From Pseudomonas taeanensis MS-3 (GTDB lineage Bacteria > Pseudomonadota > Gammaproteobacteria > Pseudomonadales > Pseudomonadaceae): a stretch of 64,000 nucleotides of DNA. The stretch spans positions 775,600 through 839,599 of the forward strand of contig NZ_AWSQ01000002.1 of NCBI RefSeq assembly GCF_000498575.2, read 5' to 3'. The translations under genes and the position numbers were made by a program. The stretch's first letter is position 1. Each line of letters begins with the position of its first letter. The notes below the pieces were generated by a model. That model saw only the letters and a list, made by a program, of their open reading frames with translations, had not been told where the DNA came from and did no database searches. Of this stretch, positions 29,049 through 36,262 are shown one piece after another.

Positions 29049-30175
29049 CAGGCTGGCTCCTCAAGCTTTTGTAGTTGGAATTGGGTGCTGGCGTAGCGCT
29101 CCCGTGGGCCATCGAGATCCAGGTAGCAGCCCTGAAGATGGCGCCTGCCTTGCGACTGGTCGAAACTCGTGCGGCCGTGCAACACGCGGCTGTTATTGAT
29201 CAGCATCAGTTCGCCTGCGCGCAGCGGGAAGCGAATCTCGTAAGCGGGGTCGCAGAACAGCTCGCCCAGGTGTTTACGGGCTCGGTGGAATGCTTTCATC
29301 TGCTCGACAGGCAGCAGTGGCAGGCCATCGAGCCGAGGGCTGTATTGCACGCCCAGCGTCCGTCCTTGGGCGTCTGTGTTAATCATCGGACGATTGGTGA
29401 CGAGTTCGGTGCCCTTGTCGATAAAGCGAAACTTGACCGGAATGTTTTTCAGCAGCTGGTAGCCTTCAGGGTCTTTCGCTGCGAGCTCACTGACCACGCT
29501 GACACTGTCGACAAGGGTCGAGAGTCCCCCGGAGGTTTCATTGATCAGACAATGCAGCAGTTGTATTCCCGGGACAGGGTCACGGTAGGGATTATCCGTG
29601 TGCGGCCCCAGATGAAAGCCGGTATAGGCCAGGTCGTTGGCATTGGGCTTTGAATACACTTCAAAGTAACGGCCGAAGTTGGTTTCTTTCAGGTAGCCAA
29701 ATTTCTGTGCGACTTCGAGAATTCTCTCGGAGTCCGTCGGCACGTTGCGCAGGATGATGATGCCGTATTTAAGGTAGGCGCCCAGGGCTGCTAGAAAGTG
29801 CTCGTTATCGCTCATCTCTGGCCATTCGAAGCGCAACGATGCCTGATCGATCTGGCTATTCCAGCCAACTACGTGTGGGAAGGCGCTGTCGTCATCCAGT
29901 TCATCACGCAGGAAAGAGAAATCGTACAGCGCGCGATGGCCGTCGTTGAATTCGAGCCAGGCCTGATTCGAAACCACGGGTTCAACTGTCAGCAACAGGA
30001 TTTCCGGATCAATGGCGTGAGAGTCGAACAGCCGCTGTTGCGTGTTGCTATCAAGTTGCAGAGGGTCTTGGGTTCGCTCTCTCAGCCACAATGCGGGAAG
30101 TTCAGTGACTGCATTGTTGGCGCGAATTTTTACGGCGGGTGGAGTCTGTTCAAAAATAACTTCGATTTTATTCAT
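29048..30175 (-). CDS. TmpA-like Fe(II)/2-oxoglutarate-dependent oxygenase (gamma-butyrobetaine hydroxylase family)
   Basis: The 375-residue protein has an N-terminal GBBH-type domain (about 5-95, with ELPALWLRER) and a TauD-type catalytic domain. Iron ligands are His192 and Asp194 (LGPHTDNPYRDP) and His333 (SRVLHGRTSFD), and the 2-oxoglutarate-binding Arg is probably in GRRHLQG. TmpA hydroxylates 2-(trimethylammonio)ethylphosphonate at C1, and the adjacent TmpB-like oxygenase would act next. The Cys residues that bind zinc in the N-terminal domain of gamma-butyrobetaine hydroxylases are absent. The start has AGGAG upstream. Alternatives are gamma-butyrobetaine or trimethyllysine hydroxylase. 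Confidence 0.75.
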   Translation of the reverse strand: MNKIEVIFEQTPPAVKIRANNAVTELPALWLRERTQDPLQLDSNTQQRLFDSHAIDPEILLLTVEPVVSNQAWLEFNDGHRALYDFSFLRDELDDDSAFPHVVGWNSQIDQASLRFEWPEMSDNEHFLAALGAYLKYGIIILRNVPTDSERILEVAQKFGYLKETNFGRYFEVYSKPNANDLAYTGFHLGPHTDNPYRDPVPGIQLLHCLINETSGGLSTLVDSVSVVSELAAKDPEGYQLLKNIPVKFRFIDKGTELVTNRPMINTDAQGRTLGVQYSPRLDGLPLLPVEQMKAFHRARKHLGELFCDPAYEIRFPLRAGELMLINNSRVLHGRTSFDQSQGRRHLQGCYLDLDGPRERYASTQFQLQKLEEPA

Positions 30176-30594
30176 CGCTTAACTCCTGTGAGCGCCTCTG
30201 CACGCATGGTACTCAAGGGGCTGATTAGCAGCACAGCAGCTGTTCTTGATACAGGGTCATGCATAAAATTTATAGTGGCGGATTCGAATGGTTGCCGTTG
30301 CCACGTGCTGGTGTTCATCGCTGGTCCAGCGTTGATATTGCCTAGCCACGGCTCGCCGATGACCCAGGCATGGCGCTGCGTTCTGGAGAGGTCGAACAGG
30401 CAAGTGCCCAGCTACGGCCGATGCGTCCGTCTGGGACTTAGCGGCCTGTGTGCAGGTTCAATGAGTCAATTTCGCCGTTTGAGGGCCCGATACTGCGTTG
30501 CCGTTCCTGCCATAGTCCGCTATGACTCGTCGCAGCGCCTGGTCTCGGGGCCTCAAGCATCCGAACTTGAGTTAACCAATTAACCTGCAGGCCG
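30176..30594. other. 419-base gap between FrhB-like and TmpA-like genes
   Basis: No convincing gene is present on either strand; open frames here lack ribosome sites and family features. Two small symmetric AT-rich elements, ATAAAATTTAT (30263-30273) and GTTAA/TTAAC (30571-30584), could be LysR-type T-N11-A sites. The first lies about 90 bases upstream of the TmpA-like gene, so this gap may hold the tmp promoter. Confidence 0.4.
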
Positions 30595-31872
30595 CTAGTG
30601 CGGGTCGGGGTTGACGGTGCGGGCTGTGCACTGCGGGTCGGGGCCGGGTTCACTCAGTCGTCCCATGGCTGCGCGCCGCCTTGTGCCACGGGCCTCGGCG
30701 AGATTTTCGGTTACCGAGTTGAGCTGGGCGCACTCGATCAGGCGCAGGTTATGCGCATCAGGGGTGGGCTTGCCGGCCGCTTTCATACCTACTAGTCGTG
30801 CCCACACCGCGCGCTTCTTGCGCACCTGATGGGGTTGGAATTCATCAAAGTCGCGGAAACTGACTGCAGCGGGTTCAACCTTGATTGCGCCGGCCGCAAG
30901 CGCCGCTTGATACAGCTCCAGCCCACGTCGGGTGCGGACGATGATGCCGTTGAAGCCCTCATCTTCACCTGTGGGACCGCCACCCGGCCAGACATCGGAT
31001 GCGGCCAGGTCGGCACATTCACCGATGGCGTCCGGACAGATCTTGCAGCGCGACTGAAGCATCCACTTGTCTTCGTTTTCCCACATCGCTTGATAATTCA
31101 ATTCGAAGGATTGACCGCCAAGGGTTTCCAGGCGAGTCGGTCCCGGATTGCCATGGCCCCGGTAGCGGAACAGGCTCAACTGGTCTTCCCGAATGCCAAA
31201 CTGAGCAAGCACGTCCTCTGATTTAGTTAGGTCCGAGGTCCCGCCACAGACCAGGGTGAGGGCATATTTCATGTACTGGTCTACACGCGGGTCGACTTTT
31301 GCCAAGTTGCGCACCGCCGCGATATCGCAAGGTTTGGCAATCAGGGCAAAGGGCTGACGACGCTCGAGAACGGCGGTGAAGTCGAGCAGCGGTGCGGCAG
31401 GACCATAACGCGAGCCGGCCGCCTCGAGGACCGAGGCGGCGTCAAAGCTGAGGCGGCGTTTGCTGCGCATGGGTTCTTCGCGCGAAGCGCCGACGTGCAG
31501 AATAAAGTCGACCCTGCCGCTGCTCAGCAGGAACTGGCCCAGTGCAGTCAGCACGCCGCCAGTGGACGCGCGAAATCGCACTTGCGGGTCGCCGGCGTAG
31601 CCAATCGCAAGCTGTTCGGCTGGCCCCCAGATGAGGTCATGTTCAACTTCGGCTGTGTGGCTTGCCGGGTGAGCGCCTTCGATACGCGTGCCTGGGCAAA
31701 CCGCGTTAATCCTGTTCAGGGTTGGCAGCCCCAGTGGGGCGTGTACCAGTGGCCGTTCCCTACCCTCGGGAGTGAGTACGATGCTGATCCGCTCGGCTCC
31801 GGCCACCGCTCGGCATAACCCACAGCCGCTACAGAGCCCGTTTTCGACAATTTCTTCAACGCTTAGGGTCAT
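30595..31872 (-). CDS. FrhB/FdhB-family iron-sulfur flavoprotein (F420-hydrogenase beta-subunit-like)
   Basis: The 425-residue protein has an N-terminal cluster motif (Cys14, Cys17, Cys20 in LCSGCGLC, plus Cys59 in NAVCPG), an FrhB-type N domain (about 85-160), and an FrhB-type C domain with SRCKICPDAIGECADLAASD. The family transfers electrons through FAD and Fe-S clusters. Many members in organisms without coenzyme F420 use other partners. It is divergent from the LysR gene and on the same strand as tmpAB-like genes, so a redox role in the same metabolism is possible. The Pro/Arg-rich tail is not part of the domain. Confidence 0.75.
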   Translation of the reverse strand: MTLSVEEIVENGLCSGCGLCRAVAGAERISIVLTPEGRERPLVHAPLGLPTLNRINAVCPGTRIEGAHPASHTAEVEHDLIWGPAEQLAIGYAGDPQVRFRASTGGVLTALGQFLLSSGRVDFILHVGASREEPMRSKRRLSFDAASVLEAAGSRYGPAAPLLDFTAVLERRQPFALIAKPCDIAAVRNLAKVDPRVDQYMKYALTLVCGGTSDLTKSEDVLAQFGIREDQLSLFRYRGHGNPGPTRLETLGGQSFELNYQAMWENEDKWMLQSRCKICPDAIGECADLAASDVWPGGGPTGEDEGFNGIIVRTRRGLELYQAALAAGAIKVEPAAVSFRDFDEFQPHQVRKKRAVWARLVGMKAAGKPTPDAHNLRLIECAQLNSVTENLAEARGTRRRAAMGRLSEPGPDPQCTARTVNPDPH

Positions 31873-32049
31873 GAACGCTGGCCTATATCAGTGGTGGGCT
31901 TACCCAGTGCTTGGACGCTGCCTAATGGGTGTGTAAGGATCTCCCTGCGAGATGCTTTGCGGACTGCATTGGATGCGCCGCTCAGCATAAACAACCCGTG
32001 TCTGGGTCGCCCAGCCGTTTCTCTTGATGCAGAGGCATGCAAAAAAATT

Positions 32050-32964
32050 ATGGGATCCGTTCGCCATCATCCCCCCTCAATGAAAGCGCTGATAGCGTTT
32101 GAGGCAGCCTTTCGCCTGGGTTCAATGACCGCCGCTGCCCAGGAGCAGGGCACCACGCAACCGGTGATCTCGCAGCGCATTCGCGTGCTGGAGGAGAGTA
32201 TCGGCCGAGTGCTGTTCGACAGGTCGGGTAACAGGCTGTCGCCAACTGACCAGGGACGCTTTCTCTACGGCGAACTGTCCAGTGCGCTTGCCAGTATCAA
32301 CTCGGCCGTGGAAACGCTACGCGACGAGGCCCTCGATGTGCAGCCGAACCTATTGATCGCGACCCATTTCGGCTTTGCCCATGCCTGGCTGCTCCCGCGT
32401 TTGGGCGATCTGCAGCAGGCGTTTCCTCGTTACAGTTTCGACATCACACCGGTGGACTCCGATTCCGCTCTGGATATGGTCGAGGCGGACATCAGCATTC
32501 GTTTCGGGCAACTGACTGGCGCCCGACAAAACGAGATTCAGCTTGCCCAGGAAGAGGTTTTTCCCATCTGTAGCCCTGCGTTCGCCCAGCGTTTTGGTTT
32601 GGCGGAGCGGATAAACGAGGACATGCTGGCGAGAGTGCCGGTTCTGCATATGGACCAGAATAATCCGCGCTGGCTCGATTGGTCTCGCTGGTGTTTGCTG
32701 GCGGGGCTTGCGCCTCTGCAGGGCGCGGCAAAATTCAAATTCAATAACTACCCGCTGTTGCTCGCTTCCGTGATGCAGGGGGAGGGCATAGCCTTGGGCT
32801 GGTCCGCACTGGTGCAGCAGTCGATAGCCGAAGGCCGCCTGATCGCTTTGCAGCCGCGGGTAACCCGGAGCGATCACGGTTATCTGTTGGCCAGCAGGCA
32901 TCGCAATAGCAGTCTGGTCCAGCCGGTCATCGAATGGTTCCAGAGAGAGCTGGCAGGAAACTGA
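32050..32964 (+). CDS. LysR-family regulator of the tmp-like cluster
   Basis: The 304-residue protein has a winged helix-turn-helix (about 10-68: KALIAFEAAFRLGSMTAAAQ..., TTQPVISQRIRVLEESIG) and a type-2 periplasmic-binding effector domain of the GcvA-like kind. It is transcribed divergently from the FrhB-like gene across 177 bases, the classical LysR arrangement. I chose ATG 32050; an upstream extension to 31891 would overlap the divergent promoter region and has no conserved sequence. Confidence 0.85.
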   Translation: MGSVRHHPPSMKALIAFEAAFRLGSMTAAAQEQGTTQPVISQRIRVLEESIGRVLFDRSGNRLSPTDQGRFLYGELSSALASINSAVETLRDEALDVQPNLLIATHFGFAHAWLLPRLGDLQQAFPRYSFDITPVDSDSALDMVEADISIRFGQLTGARQNEIQLAQEEVFPICSPAFAQRFGLAERINEDMLARVPVLHMDQNNPRWLDWSRWCLLAGLAPLQGAAKFKFNNYPLLLASVMQGEGIALGWSALVQQSIAEGRLIALQPRVTRSDHGYLLASRHRNSSLVQPVIEWFQRELAGN

Positions 32965-33061
32965 AAACGCTCTCAGGGTGAAGATTGGGGGAGGTGAGTG
33001 CTCTACCCTCAAGGCTGGGAGAGTCGGTTGAGTCTCGTCGATGTACATGTCCTGAAAGACA

Positions 33062-33095
33062 AGGGCCGCCGCAGGTCGAAGCCTTGGGTGGCCCT
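33062..33095 (-). terminator. Terminator of the MlaA-like operon
   Basis: On the reverse strand AGGGCCACC and GGCGGCCCT (33095-33087 with 33070-33062) form a 9-bp stem with one G-T pair, followed by TTGTCTTT. It lies 20 bases after the MlaA-like stop. Confidence 0.5.
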
Positions 33096-33114
33096 CAGTG
33101 GTCAGGCGAGTAGC

Positions 33115-33894
33115 TTATTCGGCGATCTGCAACTTGCGGGCTTCGGTATAGAAGTAGCGCAGCTTCTCGTACTCGAAGGGCGAGTTGAGCTGACCGTAGC
33201 GGAAGTTGACCGTGGAGCGTTGATCGACAACCTCCAACAGGATGATTTCCGGGTGGTGGGTACTGGCTTCTGCGACGTTGAGGAAGTTGACCTGATTCTT
33301 GGCTGAAAAATCCACCACCAGTCCGCCGGTGTCACGCAGGTTGGAGGGGCCGAGCAGCGGTAGCATCAGGTAAGGGCCGGCCGGCAGACCGTAAAAACCG
33401 AGGGTTTGGCCAAAATCTTCCTTTTGTTTGGGCAGGCCCATCTTGCTCGCCGGGTCCCACAGCCCGGCTACGCCGAGCGTGGTGTTGAGCAGCAGGCGGG
33501 CGGTTGTCTTCATCGAGCGCTTGCCCTTGAACTGCAGCAGACTATTGAGCAGGCTCGGAACATCGCCCAGGTTGCTGAAGAAGTTAGTCACGCCGCGTTG
33601 CACCAGCGTCGGGGTGACGTAACGGTAGCCGTCCACTATGGGCAGGAATACCCACTCGTCGAAGCGGTAGTTGAAGTGGTAAACGCGGCGGTTCCACGAC
33701 TCCAATGGATCATAGATGTTCAGTGCGGTTAGCGTTGCCCGCTCGAACTCCTCCTGATCCAGCCCCGGATTGAACTGCAAGTGCTTCAGAGGTTGTTTGA
33801 AGCCGTCTTCATCTACCTGATCATGTTGCGCCTGGGCCATGCCGCTGATGAGCAGGAGGGCCAGCAAGAGGGTTTTCTTGAAAGGCTTAACCAC
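33115..33894 (-). CDS. MlaA/VacJ-family protein without lipobox
   Basis: The 259-residue protein matches MlaA, the outer-membrane channel that removes surface phospholipids (NIYDPLESWNRRVYHFNYRFDEW, GVTNFFSNLGDVPSLLNSLLQ, GLWDPASKMGL, DFGQTLGFYGL, GPYLMLPLLGPSNLRDTGG). It has a signal peptide (LLLALLLISGMAQAQ) but no Cys at the cleavage site, so it is not a typical lipoprotein like E. coli MlaA. Its start overlaps the end of an alpha/beta hydrolase gene by 8 bases, suggesting a lipid-linked pair. It is probably a paralogue of the standard MlaA. Confidence 0.88.
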   Translation of the reverse strand: MVKPFKKTLLLALLLISGMAQAQHDQVDEDGFKQPLKHLQFNPGLDQEEFERATLTALNIYDPLESWNRRVYHFNYRFDEWVFLPIVDGYRYVTPTLVQRGVTNFFSNLGDVPSLLNSLLQFKGKRSMKTTARLLLNTTLGVAGLWDPASKMGLPKQKEDFGQTLGFYGLPAGPYLMLPLLGPSNLRDTGGLVVDFSAKNQVNFLNVAEASTHHPEIILLEVVDQRSTVNFRYGQLNSPFEYEKLRYFYTEARKLQIAE

Positions 33895-35185
33895 GGAAGA
33901 ACTCCAGCATGGCGTCGCTGTTGACGCGATAGTTGAGGTTGCCGCAGTGCCCGCCCAGCGGGTAAACGGTCAGGCGATCACCCAGGGTGCGGCGTAGAAA
34001 GCCAAGGTCGCCGGCACCTAAGATGATGTCGTCGGCGTTGTGCATCACCGCGATCTTGTCGCTGCTTTTCAAGTAGTCCTCAAGGGCATACAGACTGACC
34101 TGGTTGATCAGTTGGTTCAGGCTGGTGCCGTCATAGCGTGCGCGCCACATCGGGATCAGTTGCTCGGTGATGTAGCAATCGAAGTCGCACTGCAGGGCGC
34201 GCTTGAAAAAAGGCGTGAGGTTGGTGCCTTCCCCGATCGGGTAGCCCACAGGGGTAATCAAGCCGCGGCGGTTGATCAGATCGGAGGTGAAGGCGATATC
34301 GGCGGAAGAGAAGCGAAATATCGCGCCGATCAGCATGGCCATCTGCTCGTCGGTCAGATGTTCCCTCGATTGCTGGAAGTCGGCGAGGAAGGCGTCGTTG
34401 ACGTCGATGTAGCCCTTCTTCTGGAAGTAGCGAGTGAGCTTGGCCAGCATCAACTCGTAGAACGTCGTGCTGTTGTTGACGCCCTCGACCTGGGTTTGTA
34501 CCAGCTTGTTGAGGTTGCTTATCGAGGTATAGAGGTTTACCGGCGGATTGAGCAGCAGCACGCGTTTGAAGTTGAAGCTGCGACGAGTTTCGTCGAGCTT
34601 GCTGACGAAGGCGGCCTGCAGGGCGCCGAGGCTATAACCCGTCAGGTGGTACTCGCTGATCGCCAGGCGCGGGTGTTGCGCACGCACGGCTTGCATGACG
34701 CGGTACAGGTCATCGGCATCGTCGGGAGAAAAGCCCGGTGTGGCGAAGCGCGAAGCGGAGGTCATGAAGTCGTAACTGGTGGGCGAGGACAGCTGCACCA
34801 CGTGGTAACCGGCGCCGTAGAACAGTTTCTTCAAGTATTCCGGCGTGCTGCTGGCGTAATGCGCACCGGTACCGGCGATGATGAAGATCAGCGGTGCTTC
34901 ACCTTTCTGCTGAGCCAGGCGGTAACGCAACTTGGTCACCGACCAGAAGTTGTCCGGTACTTCGAACTCCCGCTCCGGACGCAGTTTGACCTGATAGTCA
35001 TCCTGATCGATATCCTCGTCGGCCGGCAGGGTGGGACGCAGTCCCTCTGGCGTTGTGGCGATGGTCGCCTCGAACGGGTTGGTCAATGGATACCCGTAGC
35101 TTTGCGCATCGATGTCGGCCGCCCATAGCGGCGCAGCGAGGACTAGGCCGCTAAGTAGAGCGGCAAGACGACGATAAAACGGCAT
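33887..35185 (-). CDS. Exported alpha/beta hydrolase coupled to MlaA-like gene
   Basis: The 432-residue protein has a signal peptide (RRLAALLSGLVLAAPLWAAD) and an alpha/beta hydrolase fold. The oxyanion region is PLIFIIAGTGAHYASS, the nucleophile elbow is LTGYSLGALQA (Ser), and a late Asp (HNADDIIL) and His (LGGHCGN) could complete the triad. I chose ATG 35185 (MPFYRRLAALL), which begins the signal peptide; an upstream in-frame extension lacks sense. Co-translation with an MlaA-family protein hints at an envelope lipid esterase, but no substrate is known. Confidence 0.82.
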   Translation of the reverse strand: MPFYRRLAALLSGLVLAAPLWAADIDAQSYGYPLTNPFEATIATTPEGLRPTLPADEDIDQDDYQVKLRPEREFEVPDNFWSVTKLRYRLAQQKGEAPLIFIIAGTGAHYASSTPEYLKKLFYGAGYHVVQLSSPTSYDFMTSASRFATPGFSPDDADDLYRVMQAVRAQHPRLAISEYHLTGYSLGALQAAFVSKLDETRRSFNFKRVLLLNPPVNLYTSISNLNKLVQTQVEGVNNSTTFYELMLAKLTRYFQKKGYIDVNDAFLADFQQSREHLTDEQMAMLIGAIFRFSSADIAFTSDLINRRGLITPVGYPIGEGTNLTPFFKRALQCDFDCYITEQLIPMWRARYDGTSLNQLINQVSLYALEDYLKSSDKIAVMHNADDIILGAGDLGFLRRTLGDRLTVYPLGGHCGNLNYRVNSDAMLEFFRG

Positions 35186-35228
35186 GACTGAGTCCCGTAA
35201 GAAGAGAACGTGCGGGTTGATACCCGCT

Positions 35229-35747
35229 TTATGACAACGGCAAGCGAGGTGAGTGCCGGTCAACTGACTGGGCCGCGAGATCCTCTAGCGCGGAGCCTGT
35301 CAGACGATACACCGTCCAGCCATCCTGTGGTTGCGCGTTTAGGCGCTGGTAGAAGCCGATCGCCGGCTCATTCCAATTCAGTACCGCCCACTCCAGGCGG
35401 CCACAACCGCGCTCCACCGCCAGGCTCGCCAAGCGGCCGAGCAAGGCCTTGCCCAGCCCGGTGCCGCGCGAGTCGGGGCGCACGTACAGGTCTTCCAGGT
35501 AGATGCCGGGTTTGCTCAGAAAGGTCGAATAGTTGTGGAAGAACAGGGCAAACCCGGCTGGCTGGTCATCCACCTCGCCAATCAGCACCTCGGCGTAAGG
35601 CCGTTCGCCGAACAAGTGCGCAGTCAGTTGTTCAGGCGTGGCCACTACCTGATCGCTGAGCTTCTCATACTCGGCTAGCTCGCCGATCAAGGCCAGGATC
35701 AGCGCAACATCATCGCGCTGCGCCGGGCGGATCAGTAGGCGGGACAT
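35229..35747 (-). CDS. GNAT-family N-acetyltransferase
   Basis: The 172-residue protein has a complete GNAT fold: an N-terminal LLIRPAQRDDVALILALI, motif A with the acetyl-CoA loop (IYLEDLYVRPDSRGTGLGKALLGRL), and motif B (LEWAVLNWNEPAIGFYQRL). It resembles the diamine (spermidine/spermine) N-acetyltransferase group, with an inserted FHNYSTFLSKPGIYLEDL segment. Substrate is therefore perhaps a polyamine or small amine. It stands alone upstream of the hydrolase pair. Confidence 0.88.
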   Translation of the reverse strand: MSRLLIRPAQRDDVALILALIGELAEYEKLSDQVVATPEQLTAHLFGERPYAEVLIGEVDDQPAGFALFFHNYSTFLSKPGIYLEDLYVRPDSRGTGLGKALLGRLASLAVERGCGRLEWAVLNWNEPAIGFYQRLNAQPQDGWTVYRLTGSALEDLAAQSVDRHSPRLPLS

Positions 35748-35881
35748 GCTCGCTCCTTGAGATGGTTAAGAGAGTGGGATCATGCCGGGTTGCAGTGCTT
35801 TTCGGCAATGTTTATAGGCATGGTTTTCTGTCGGGAGGGGCAGGATAATCGCGGGCGCTGTTCCTTTCTCCGGAGTCACCT

Positions 35882-36262
35882 ATGTCCCGTCGCTTGCCCT
35901 TGATCATGCTGCTGGTCGCGGCCGCGCTCTGTGTGGCTGGCAGTTATGGGTTACGCTTTACCCTGATCGAGAGCGACCGCTGGTTGGGCCTGTGTGTCGA
36001 GGCGCCGCAGCGTTGGGTGTGTGAGCTGCGGGCCGGGCTGGGATGGCTGATCCACTTCCGCTTGTTGGCTTGGGCGGCATTGCTGACTGCGCTGTTGGCG
36101 CAGGTGTTTCCCGGTCGTTGGGGCTGGTGGCTGGCGGTGCTGGGCTTGCTGTTGGGCTTGCCAGCGTTGGTGCTGTACAGCGCTAGCTTGGCGGTGTTTG
36201 CGGTGGTGTTGGCGTTATTACGTCTGGTACGTCGACCGCGGCTGGTGAGTGAGGATGTCTGA
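35882..36262 (+). CDS. Small hypothetical membrane protein
   Basis: The 126-residue protein has about three to four hydrophobic helices (7-25, 52-73, 80-100, 102-116) with an intervening polar loop (ESDRWLGLCVEAPQRWVCELRAG) that carries a conserved-looking Cys pair. I recognise no family. The start ATG is preceded by a CTCCGGAGT ribosome-like site. The last 80 bases overlap the end of the convergent GH17 gene. Confidence 0.7.
   Translation: MSRRLPLIMLLVAAALCVAGSYGLRFTLIESDRWLGLCVEAPQRWVCELRAGLGWLIHFRLLAWAALLTALLAQVFPGRWGWWLAVLGLLLGLPALVLYSASLAVFAVVLALLRLVRRPRLVSEDV

Noticed and set aside
31891-32049. N-terminal extension of the LysR gene by 53 codons
   Set aside because: The extension is not like any LysR N-terminus, covers the divergent promoter gap, and the helix-turn-helix starts just after ATG 32050.
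34040-35128. 362-codon frame opposite the alpha/beta hydrolase
   Set aside because: It is antisense to a conserved gene with signal peptide and catalytic motifs, with no motif of its own.
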